Shown: positions 57,303 to 64,000 of the stretch, in pieces
Layout: each line of letters begins with the position of its first letter
How positions within the stretch are numbered: the stretch's first letter is position 1
Source: Allorhizobium paknamense
Lineage (GTDB): Bacteria > Pseudomonadota > Alphaproteobacteria > Rhizobiales > Rhizobiaceae
Assembly: GCF_030815125.1 (NCBI RefSeq)
Contig: NZ_JAUSWH010000021.1
Coordinates: forward strand, 1 to 64,000
Length of the DNA: 64,000 bases
Direction: 5' to 3'
Notes under the pieces: model-generated
What the model saw: only the letters and a program-made list of their open reading frames with translations
Told to the model about the DNA's origin: nothing
The model's database searches: none
Made by a program: the position numbers and the translations under genes

Positions 57303-58324
57303 AAATTCTCTCTCCACGCCGCTATGTCACGCCGCAGCTTCTGGCGCTCATCGGCGTTCTGGTCTTCAACTGGCTGGTCTTTCCCGGCTTCTTCGCCATC
57401 ACCTGGCAGGATGGCCGCTTTTTCGGCAGCCTGATCGACGTGATCAATCGCGGCGCGCCGGTGGCCATTCTCGCCATCGGCATGACGGCGATCATCGCCA
57501 CCAAGGGGGTGGATCTCTCGGTCGGCGCGGTCATGGCCGTGGCCGGTGCCGCTGCCGCCCTTTGCGCCACGAGCGGCCAGCCACTGATCGTCACCCTTGC
57601 TGCGACGCTGGCGCTTGGGCTTTTGTGCGGCGTCTGGAACGGCGCGCTGGTGGCTTTTCTCGGCATCCAGCCCTTCGTGGCCACGCTGGTGCTGATGGTG
57701 GCGGGGCGCGGGCTGGCGCAATTGATGACCGCCGGTTCCATCGTCACCTTCAACGATCCGGGCCTGATCTTCATCGGCACCGGCTCCGTGCTCGGCCTGC
57801 CCATGCCGGCGGTCATCGCCATCGTGCTGATGCTGGCCGCCCATTTCATCATGCGGCGCACCGCTCTTGGCCTCTTCATCGAAGCCATCGGCACCAATCG
57901 CTCGGCGGCGACCTATACGGCCATCCGCACCCGTTCGCTCATCCTCGGCGTCTATGCCTTCGGCGGGCTGGCCGCCGCCATTGCCGGCACCATTGCCGCC
58001 GGTGACATTCGCGGCGCGGACGCCAACAATGCCGGGCTCTGGCTGGAGCTGGACGCTATTCTCGCCGTGGTGATCGGCGGCACCTCGCTGATGGGCGGGC
58101 GCTTCTCCATCCCGAAATCCGTGCTGGGCGCACTGATCATCCAGGCCATGAACACAGGCATTCTCGTTTCCGGCTTTCCGCCGGAATTCAACCTCATCGT
58201 CAAGGCGGGGCTCATCATCATCATTCTGGTGCTGCAATCGGCAAAGCTTTCACATCTCTTTGCCGGTCGCCAGAGCAAGACAGCCGCCCTTCCCCTTCGC
58301 AAGACTTCCGAGAGGACCGGATGA
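57299..58324 (+). CDS. ytfT: Sugar ABC transporter permease, YtfT-like
   Basis: A 341-residue CUT2 permease with 8-10 hydrophobic helices. Family segments include NRGAPVAILAIGMTAIIATK, GVDLSVGAVMAVAG and ANNAGLWLELDAILAVVIGG-like residues. It overlaps its neighbours by 4 bp on both sides, so the genes are translationally coupled. By homology to E. coli YtfT it forms the furanose importer with the YjfF-like protein. Confidence 0.89.
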   Translation: MKILSPRRYVTPQLLALIGVLVFNWLVFPGFFAITWQDGRFFGSLIDVINRGAPVAILAIGMTAIIATKGVDLSVGAVMAVAGAAAALCATSGQPLIVTLAATLALGLLCGVWNGALVAFLGIQPFVATLVLMVAGRGLAQLMTAGSIVTFNDPGLIFIGTGSVLGLPMPAVIAIVLMLAAHFIMRRTALGLFIEAIGTNRSAATYTAIRTRSLILGVYAFGGLAAAIAGTIAAGDIRGADANNAGLWLELDAILAVVIGGTSLMGGRFSIPKSVLGALIIQAMNTGILVSGFPPEFNLIVKAGLIIIILVLQSAKLSHLFAGRQSKTAALPLRKTSERTG

Positions 58325-59295
58325 ACCCGCGCTACCGGCCGATTGCCGCCACGACCCTGATCTTTATCGTCGCCTACGGGCTCTGCATCCTGCAATATCC
58401 GGGCATGTGGTCCACGCGCGTGCTGGGCAACTTCCTGACCGACAACGCCTTTCTGGGCATTGCCGCCGCGGGCGCCACCTTCGTCATCCTGTCCGGCGGC
58501 ATCGATCTGTCCATCGGCGCGGTGATCGGGCTGACAGGCGTGATCGTCGCGCTGCTCGTCTCGCATCTCGGCATGCATCCGCTGGCCGCTTTTGCCATCG
58601 TGCTGGTGCTGGGGGCCTGTTTCGGGGCGGCCATGGGCGCGGTCATCCATTATCTCCAGGTGCCGCCCTTTATCGTCACACTGGCGGGCATGTTTCTGGC
58701 GCGCGGACTGGCCTCGGTGCTCACGCAGGATTCGGTTCCGATCAATCATCCCTTCTTCAAATGGGTGAGCAGCCTCTATATCCGCCTGCCGCAGGGGGGG
58801 CGATTGAGCGCCATTGGGCTGACCATGCTGCTGGTGTTCGTCGTCTGCGGTTTCATTGCCCACCGCACCCGCTTCGGCTCCTATGTCTATGCCATTGGCG
58901 GCAACAGCCAGTCGGCCTCGCTGATGGGCGTTCCGACGGCTGAAGTCACCATCGGCATCTATGCGCTGTCGTCCTTCCTTGGCGCCCTGGCGGGCATTGT
59001 CTATGCGCTTTATACCTCGGCGGGTTATCCGCTGGCGGCGGTGGGCATCGAGCTTGACTCGATTGCCGCCGTGGTGATAGGCGGCACGCTGCTGACGGGC
59101 GGCTATGGCTTCGTGTTCGGAACGCTGATCGGCGTGATGCTGCAAGGGCTAGTGCAGACCTATATCGTCTTTGACGGCACGCTCTCCAGCTGGTGGACGA
59201 AAATCGCGATCGGGTTCCTGCTCTTCATGTTCATCCTGCTGCAGCAACTGGTCTTCACCGCGCAAACCGGCAGGGTCAAGAAGGCGCACGCATGA
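58321..59295 (+). CDS. yjfF: Sugar ABC transporter permease, YjfF-like
   Basis: A 324-residue CUT2 permease. Visible family signatures are GIDLSIGAVIGLTGVIVALL near 60-80, VPPFIVTLAGMFLARGLA near 118 and YPLAAVGIELDSIAAVVIGG near 238-257. It is the second membrane subunit of the YtfQRT-YjfF-like importer. The regulator gene starts within its stop (ATGA overlap). Confidence 0.89.
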   Translation: MNPRYRPIAATTLIFIVAYGLCILQYPGMWSTRVLGNFLTDNAFLGIAAAGATFVILSGGIDLSIGAVIGLTGVIVALLVSHLGMHPLAAFAIVLVLGACFGAAMGAVIHYLQVPPFIVTLAGMFLARGLASVLTQDSVPINHPFFKWVSSLYIRLPQGGRLSAIGLTMLLVFVVCGFIAHRTRFGSYVYAIGGNSQSASLMGVPTAEVTIGIYALSSFLGALAGIVYALYTSAGYPLAAVGIELDSIAAVVIGGTLLTGGYGFVFGTLIGVMLQGLVQTYIVFDGTLSSWWTKIAIGFLLFMFILLQQLVFTAQTGRVKKAHA

Positions 59296-60062
59296 GCGAA
59301 CCGGGGAGCCTGCTTCGCTCGCTCTCGGGGCAGGCACGGCCACGCAATTTCCACTCCCATGTCATCCACGCCCTCGGCAGCGGCGTGATCGCAGGCCAGT
59401 TTCCGCAAGGCTCCACCCTTCCCGGCGATGCCGAACTCTGCGACCAGTTCGACGTCTCCCGCACCGTGCTGCGGGAGGCGATCAAGACGCTGGAGGCAAA
59501 AGGACTTCTGGAATCCCGCCCCAAGGTGGGCACCAAGGTGACGCGGAAAAACCATTGGAACCTGTTCGACCCGCAGGTTCTGGCCTGGTATCTCGATGCA
59601 TCGCCGGATCGGGAATTCCTGAAAAGCCTGCATGACGTACGAATGGCGCTGGAACCGCTGACGGCAGCGCAAGCGGCCAGCTTTCGCTCCGGCGACCAGT
59701 TGCGCCTCATGCATTACTGGCTGAGGCAAATGGAGCTCTCCCAGGCGGAACCGCTGAATTTCTGCCTGGCCGACTTCGAACTGCACCTGATCATCGCCGA
59801 TGCCAGCCGAAACCCGTTTCTACGCGCCGCCTACGGCATGGTGGAACTATCCCACGCCTTCGCCTATCTCCACATCGTCGCAAACGATCGCCAGGACGCT
59901 TTGGCACCATTTCTCGATCCGCACCGCATGCTGGTGACCCAGATCGAACGCGGCGATCCGCAAGGGGCCACCAGCGCCATGCAGGCCGTGATCCTGCTGG
60001 ACCAGATCACCGCCCTCAACCAGATTGATCACCAATCTCACCCCATGCGCTCGGAGGCATAG
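59292..60062 (+). CDS. GntR/FadR-family regulator with FCD domain
   Basis: A 256-residue regulator. The GntR winged helix is at about 20-92 (LPGDAELCDQFDVSRTVLRE, then TLEAKGLLESRPKVGTKV), with a following NLFDPQVLAWYLDA linker and FCD domain (about 110-235). It starts inside the permease stop (ATGA), so it is the last gene of the furanose transporter operon and probably controls it through a sugar effector. Its 3' end overlaps the convergent purU gene by 25 bp. Confidence 0.88.
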   Translation: MSEPGSLLRSLSGQARPRNFHSHVIHALGSGVIAGQFPQGSTLPGDAELCDQFDVSRTVLREAIKTLEAKGLLESRPKVGTKVTRKNHWNLFDPQVLAWYLDASPDREFLKSLHDVRMALEPLTAAQAASFRSGDQLRLMHYWLRQMELSQAEPLNFCLADFELHLIIADASRNPFLRAAYGMVELSHAFAYLHIVANDRQDALAPFLDPHRMLVTQIERGDPQGATSAMQAVILLDQITALNQIDHQSHPMRSEA

Positions 60063-60922
60063 GAGCCTGGGCTGGCCGGGAAGACCACGGTGCGGTTGCC
60101 ATTGATGAAGGTGCGGTGATGGATATGCGCATGGATGGCGCGCGCCAGCACCTGCGCCTCGACATCGCGACCGATGGAGACGTAATCCTCCGCCGATTGC
60201 GCGTGCGTAATGCGCGCCACATCCTGCTCGATGATCGGGCCTTCATCGAGATCGGCGGTGACATAATGCGCCGTCGCACCGATCAGCTTTACGCCGCGCT
60301 CATAGGCCTGCTTGTAGGGGTTTGCCCCCTTGAAGCTTGGCAGGAAGGAGTGGTGGATGTTGATGATCCGCCCCGACATCTTCTTGCACAGATCATCTGA
60401 CAGCACCTGCATGTAACGTGCCAGCACCACAAGCTCCGTGCCGGTCTGCTCCACCACGTCCATCAGCTGCGCTTCCGCCTGCGGCTTGTTTTCCTTCGTC
60501 ACCTTGATGTGGTGGAAGGGAATGTCGTGGTTCACCACCACCTTCTGATAGTCGAAATGGTTGGAGACGACGCCGACGATCTCGATGGGCAGCGCGCCGA
60601 TCTTCCAGCGATAGAGCAGATCGTTCAGGCAGTGGCCGAAGCGCGAGACCATCAGCAGCACCTTCATGCGCTGGCTGGCATCGTGGAAGTCCACATCCAT
60701 CGCGAATTTTTTGGCAATCGGCTCGAAGCCCTTCACCAGTTCCTCGCGGGTCACGCCTTCTTCCGAGATGAAGCTGACGCGCATGAAGAATTTGCCGGTG
60801 CCGAGATCGTCGAATTGCGATGAATCGACGATGTTGCAGCCCTTCTCCGTCAGAGAGCCGGAAATCGCCGCCACAATGCCGCGCGTCGAAGGGCAGGTTA
60901 CGGTCAAAACATAGGTCTTCAT
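60038..60922 (-). CDS. purU: Formyltetrahydrofolate deformylase
   Basis: A 294-residue enzyme releasing formate from 10-formyl-THF. The N-terminal ACT domain (YVLTVTCPSTRGIVAAISG, about 1-80) is followed by the formyltransferase-fold catalytic domain with INIHHSFLPSFKGANPY near 205-220 and GATAHYVTADLDEGPIIEQD near 233-252, including the catalytic His and Asp. In rhizobia and other methylamine users, purU is often adjacent to N-methylglutamate pathway genes, where it handles the C1 unit; the gmaS- and mgsC-like genes lie just upstream. It overlaps the convergent GntR gene by 25 bp. Confidence 0.93.
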   Translation of the reverse strand: MKTYVLTVTCPSTRGIVAAISGSLTEKGCNIVDSSQFDDLGTGKFFMRVSFISEEGVTREELVKGFEPIAKKFAMDVDFHDASQRMKVLLMVSRFGHCLNDLLYRWKIGALPIEIVGVVSNHFDYQKVVVNHDIPFHHIKVTKENKPQAEAQLMDVVEQTGTELVVLARYMQVLSDDLCKKMSGRIINIHHSFLPSFKGANPYKQAYERGVKLIGATAHYVTADLDEGPIIEQDVARITHAQSAEDYVSIGRDVEAQVLARAIHAHIHHRTFINGNRTVVFPASPGSYASERMG

Positions 60923-60967
60923 CGTCGTCCCGGTTTATGTACTGATATGTCGCGCAAAGAGATGCAG

Positions 60968-60986
60968 CCTCGGGTCAAGCCCGAGG
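60968..60986 (-). terminator. Hairpin between gmaS-like and purU genes
   Basis: CCTCGGG (60968-60974), TCAAG, CCCGAGG (60980-60986): perfect 7-bp stem in the 93-bp gap. No T-run follows on the minus strand, so it may only attenuate or stabilise the transcript. Confidence 0.45.
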
Positions 60987-61015
60987 ATTGCGTTGGGTAT
61001 AGGGTATGGCGCGCT

Positions 61016-62323
61016 TCAGATATCCAGCGTCGTCTGGTGTTCCCAAGCGGTGAATTGCGAGCAGAACGTGCTCCACTCCCCATGCTTGAGCTTGAGATAG
61101 GCGGCTGAAAACTCCGTGCCGAGCGCCGCCTGCAATTCGCCATCGGCCTCATAGGCCCGCAGCGCATCGAGAAGGTTCAGCGGCAGTTTCGGCGCATCCT
61201 TCACCAGATGGCCTTGCGTGTACATGTCGATATCGTGATGCGGTCCCGGATCGGCATTGCTCTTCATGCCGGAAAGCCCCGTGGCAATGATGATCGCCTG
61301 CAGCAGATAGGGATTGACCGCGCCATCCGGCAGACGAAGCTCGAAACGGCCCGGCCCCGGCACACGCACCATATGGGTACGGTTATTGCCAGTCCAGGTG
61401 ACGGTATTCGGCGCCCAGGTTGCGCCAGAGACCGTGCGCGGAGCATTGATGCGCTTGTAGGAATTGACCGTGGGATTGGTCACGGCGGCCAAGGCGGAGG
61501 CATGTTTCATGATGCCGCCGAGGAAGGTCTTGCCCTTGGCGGACAGACCAAACGGCATGGCCTTGTCGGCAAAGGCGTTGGTCTTGCCATCGAGATCCCA
61601 GACCGAGATATGGGCATGGCAGCCATTGCCCGTCAGGCCCTTGAAGGGCTTGGGCATGAAGGTGGCGCGAAGGCCATGCTTTTCCGCCACGGATTTGACC
61701 ATGAACTTGAAGAAGGAATGCTTGTCCGCCGTCTTCAGCGCATCGTCATATTCCCAGTTCATCTCGAACTGGCCGTTCGCATCCTCATGGTCGTTCTGGT
61801 AGGGCTTCCAGCCCAGTTCCAGCATGTAATCGCAGATTTCGGCGATCACGTCGTAGCGGCGCATCAGCGCCTGCTGGTCATAGCAGGGCTTGTCGGCGGT
61901 ATCGAACTCATCGGAAATCTTCGAACCATCGGCGGAGATCAGGAAGAATTCCGGCTCCACCCCCGTCTTGACACGAAGCCCCATGGACGCGGCTTCCTCG
62001 ACCAGCTTCTTCAGCACCACGCGCGGAGCCTGTTCCACCGGCTTGTCATCCATGACGCAATCGGCAGCGACCCAGGCCACATCCTTCTTCCACGGCAACT
62101 GGATGACGGAGGATGCATCCGGCACGGCGAAAAGATCCGGGTGAGCGGGCGTCAGGTCCAGCCAGGTGGCGAAACCGGCAAAGCCCGCGCCATCCTTCTG
62201 CATATCGGCAATGGCCTCAGCCGGTACCAGCTTGGCGCGCTGGGCGCCGAACAGGTCCGTATAGCTGATCATGAAATATTTGATGCCGCGCTCGGCGGCG
62301 AATTGGGCAAGATCCTGTGTCAC
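61016..62323 (-). CDS. gmaS: Gamma-glutamylmethylamide synthetase / type III glutamine synthetase (GmaS/GlnT)
   Basis: A 435-residue glutamine synthetase homologue, the same length as rhizobial GlnT and methylotroph GmaS. Motifs: ISYTDLFGAQRAKLVPAEA near 19-37, VEPEFFLIS near 115, DANGQFEMNWEYDDAL near 173, GNGCHAHISVWD near 228, SYKRINAPRTVSG near 285. GTG 62323 is chosen because AGGGGA lies 6 nt upstream and it gives the family length. In the N-methylglutamate pathway GmaS ligates methylamine to glutamate. The mgsC/mgsB-like genes upstream and purU downstream support that role; ammonia-using GlnT cannot be excluded. Confidence 0.88.
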   Translation of the reverse strand: MTQDLAQFAAERGIKYFMISYTDLFGAQRAKLVPAEAIADMQKDGAGFAGFATWLDLTPAHPDLFAVPDASSVIQLPWKKDVAWVAADCVMDDKPVEQAPRVVLKKLVEEAASMGLRVKTGVEPEFFLISADGSKISDEFDTADKPCYDQQALMRRYDVIAEICDYMLELGWKPYQNDHEDANGQFEMNWEYDDALKTADKHSFFKFMVKSVAEKHGLRATFMPKPFKGLTGNGCHAHISVWDLDGKTNAFADKAMPFGLSAKGKTFLGGIMKHASALAAVTNPTVNSYKRINAPRTVSGATWAPNTVTWTGNNRTHMVRVPGPGRFELRLPDGAVNPYLLQAIIIATGLSGMKSNADPGPHHDIDMYTQGHLVKDAPKLPLNLLDALRAYEADGELQAALGTEFSAAYLKLKHGEWSTFCSQFTAWEHQTTLDI

Positions 62324-62361
62324 GTCGTTCCCCTGATTTTTTGGATTTGGACACATGTTAG

Positions 62362-62401
62362 ATAAAAAGTGCCCGCGCCCTTGGGAGGAATGCGCGGACA
62401 C
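62362..62401 (-). terminator. Intrinsic terminator between mgsC-like and gmaS-like genes
   Basis: On the minus strand GTGTCCGCGC (62401-62392) pairs with GCGCGGGCAC (62378-62369; one G-T pair) and is followed directly by TTTTT (62368-62364). It lies just after the mgsC stop and about 40 nt before the gmaS start, so gmaS would be expressed by read-through or an own short promoter. Confidence 0.75.
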
Positions 62402-62407
62402 CTGATC

Positions 62408-63736
62408 TCAGAAACCGGCCTTGCCGGGATACCAGCTGGTGCCGGCCAGCGGCACCTGCGCCATGGCGGCGGCTTCCATGGTGAGAGCGCAGAGGTCTTC
62501 CGGCTCCAGATTGTGCAGTCGGTTATGGCCGCAGGCGCGCGCAATCGTCTGCGCTTCCAGCGTCATCACCTTGAGGTAATTGGCAAGGCGGCGACCGGCG
62601 AGAACGGGGTCGAGGCGGGCGGCCAGTTCCGGGTCCTGGGTGGTGATGCCAGCCGGGTCCTTGCCCTCATGCCAGTCGTCATAGGCCCCGGCTGTGGTGC
62701 CGAGTTTGCGATATTCCTCTTCCCAATGCGGGTCGTTATCGCCGATGGCGACCAGCGCCGCAGTGCCGATGGAGACGGCATCGGCCCCGAGCGCCAGCGC
62801 CTTTGCCACATCCGCGCCGGATCGAATACCGCCGGAAACGATCAGTTGCACCTTGCGATGAAGCCCAAGATCCTGCAACGCCTGCACCGCAGGGCGAATG
62901 CAGGCAAGGGTCGGCATGCCCACATGTTCGATGAACACATCCTGCGTCGCGGCAGTGCCGCCCTGCATACCGTCCAGCACCACCACATCGGCACCGGCCT
63001 TCACGGCAAGGGCCGTATCATAATAGGGCCGTGCGCCGCCCACCTTCACGTAGATCGGCTTTTCCCAATCGGTGATTTCACGCAGCTCGAGGATCTTGAT
63101 TTCCAGATCGTCCGGGCCGGTCCAGTCCGGGTGGCGGCAGGCCGAGCGCTGGTCGATACCCTTGGGCAGATTGCGCATATTGGCGACGCGGTCGGAAATC
63201 TTCTGGCCGAGCAACATGCCGCCGCCGCCGGGCTTGGCGCCCTGGCCCACCACCACTTCGATGGCGTCCGCGCGCCGCAGGTCCTTGGGGTTCATGCCAT
63301 AGCGCGAGGGCAAGTATTGATAGACCAGCTTTTCAGAATGGCCGCGCTCCTCATCCGTCATGCCGCCATCGCCGGTGGTGGTTGAGGTGCCGGCCAGCGT
63401 CGCGCCGCGGCCCAGCGCCTCCTTGGCATTGCCGGACAGCGCGCCGAAACTCATACCGGCAATAGTGATCGGAATTTTCAGCTCGATCGGCTTCTTGGCA
63501 AAGCGCGTGCCGAGGACCACCGAGGTATCGCATTTCTCGCGATAGCCTTCCAGCGGATAGCGCGAAATCGACGCGCCGAGAAACAGCAGGTCATCGAAAT
63601 GCGGAACCTTGCGCTTGGTGCCGCCGCCGCGAATATCGTAAATGCCGGTGGCAGCGGCGCGGCGGATTTCCGCCAGCGTATGATCGTCAAAGGTCGCGGA
63701 TTTGCGCGGCGGCGTATTCGGGTTGTGGTAGCTCAT
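62408..63736 (-). CDS. mgsC: N-methylglutamate synthase subunit C / GlxD-like FMN-binding glutamate synthase domain
   Basis: A 442-residue FMN-binding glutamate synthase family protein, matching rhizobial GlxD and methylotroph MgsC in length. Segments include TIAGMSFGALSGNAKEALGR near 93-112, GQGAKPGGGGMLLG near 160, GGTAATQDVFIEHVGMP near 262 and IVSGGIRSGADVAKALALGA near 295-314 (FMN phosphate site). N-methylglutamate synthase exchanges methylamine onto glutamate. ATG 63736 has GAAGGTGA 8 nt upstream; a TTG 18 nt earlier is less likely. It lies 14 bp after the mgsB/glxC-like gene. Confidence 0.88.
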   Translation of the reverse strand: MSYHNPNTPPRKSATFDDHTLAEIRRAAATGIYDIRGGGTKRKVPHFDDLLFLGASISRYPLEGYREKCDTSVVLGTRFAKKPIELKIPITIAGMSFGALSGNAKEALGRGATLAGTSTTTGDGGMTDEERGHSEKLVYQYLPSRYGMNPKDLRRADAIEVVVGQGAKPGGGGMLLGQKISDRVANMRNLPKGIDQRSACRHPDWTGPDDLEIKILELREITDWEKPIYVKVGGARPYYDTALAVKAGADVVVLDGMQGGTAATQDVFIEHVGMPTLACIRPAVQALQDLGLHRKVQLIVSGGIRSGADVAKALALGADAVSIGTAALVAIGDNDPHWEEEYRKLGTTAGAYDDWHEGKDPAGITTQDPELAARLDPVLAGRRLANYLKVMTLEAQTIARACGHNRLHNLEPEDLCALTMEAAAMAQVPLAGTSWYPGKAGF

Positions 63737-63750
63737 GATGTCACCTTCGC

Positions 63751-64000
63751 TCAATACGCTTCGGCATTGTCGATATTGAAGTTGTAAAGCTTGCGGGCCG
63801 AGCCATAGCGCTTGAACTCTTCCGGCTTCACGCCGGTCACACCCGCCTTTTCCAGAAGCTCGGCCAGCTTTTCCAGATGCTTCGGCTTCATCTGCTTTTC
63901 GATGCAGTCGGTGCCGAGGCTCTTGACGGTGCCGCGCACGAAAAGCTTTGCCTCATAAAGACTGTCGCCCAGCGCCTCACCGGCATCGCCCAGCACCACG
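63751..64000 (-). CDS. mgsB: N-methylglutamate synthase subunit B / GlxC-like protein (partial, C-terminal end)
   Basis: Only the last about 82 residues are in the window; the start lies beyond the right edge. GDAGEALGDSLYEAKLFVRG is the end of the GXGXG glutamate synthase domain, and YNFNIDNAEAY is the C-terminus found in GlxC/MgsB proteins. In N-methylglutamate clusters the order is mgsA-mgsB-mgsC-gmaS, consistent with what is seen here. The alternative glxC label describes the same family without the methylamine role. Confidence 0.8.
   Translation of the reverse strand, partial: VVLGDAGEALGDSLYEAKLFVRGTVKSLGTDCIEKQMKPKHLEKLAELLEKAGVTGVKPEEFKRYGSARKLYNFNIDNAEAY

Overview
This 64 kb window is high-GC, densely coded DNA from an alphaproteobacterium, most likely a member of the Rhizobiaceae (Agrobacterium/Allorhizobium/Rhizobium group). 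The clues are the protein families (GlnT/GlxD-type genes, RkpK-like UDP-glucose dehydrogenase, many ABC uptake systems, GntR/FCD regulators) and numerous short intergenic mosaic repeats of the rhizobial RIME kind. I see no rRNA, tRNA, CRISPR array, transposase or replication gene. The gene content is that of a catabolic/uptake region, such as a chromid or large plasmid, but replicon type cannot be decided here.

Layout. (1) 0.1-1.7 kb: recX and a solo LuxR-type regulator. (2) 2.2-12.1 kb: a guanidine assimilation operon. A near-perfect sigma-54 promoter is followed directly by a guanidine-I (ykkC) riboswitch with an intrinsic terminator. Next come a NitT/TauT-type ABC transporter, two DUF1989 proteins (carboxyguanidine deiminase subunits), a biotin-dependent 'urea' carboxylase better read as guanidine carboxylase, and allophanate hydrolase. 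(3) 12.3-19.0 kb: surface polysaccharide genes (pyruvyl transferase, flippase, two GT4 glycosyltransferases, UDP-glucose dehydrogenase). (4) 19.3-23.5 kb: gamma-glutamyltransferase, GntR regulator, SnoaL-like protein and amidohydrolase, linked by shared operator-like TGTATGCAG sites. (5) 23.7-28.4 kb: FAD amine oxidase, HAD hydrolase, acetyltransferase and class III aminotransferase, resembling polyamine/amino acid catabolism. (6) 28.4-35.3 kb: an arabinofuranoside utilisation locus with a fused-domain ArsR regulator, GH51 arabinofuranosidase and ABC importer; a 29-bp operator-like element precedes both regulator and enzyme. (7) 36.1-48.4 kb: twelve minus-strand genes combining duplicated PotABCD-like transport parts, two SDRs, a NodB-fold deacetylase, an amidase, a CobW-type GTPase and a small CxxC protein, with a divergent tandem-HTH GntR regulator. 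I regard this as the best candidate for an undescribed catabolic system. (8) 50.1-54.2 kb: puuA-puuB-gabD-like gamma-glutamyl-polyamine pathway. (9) 54.6-60.1 kb: YtfQRT-YjfF-like sugar importer with its own GntR regulator. (10) 60.0-64.0 kb: purU, gmaS/glnT, mgsC/glxD and the end of mgsB/glxC, probably the distal end of an N-methylglutamate (methylamine) pathway cluster.

A recurring theme is nitrogen acquisition from small organic N compounds: guanidine, gamma-glutamyl compounds, polyamines, probably methylamine, and an unknown amide. The intergenic repeats sit tightly against genes, and in four cases the repeat end supplies the stop codon.
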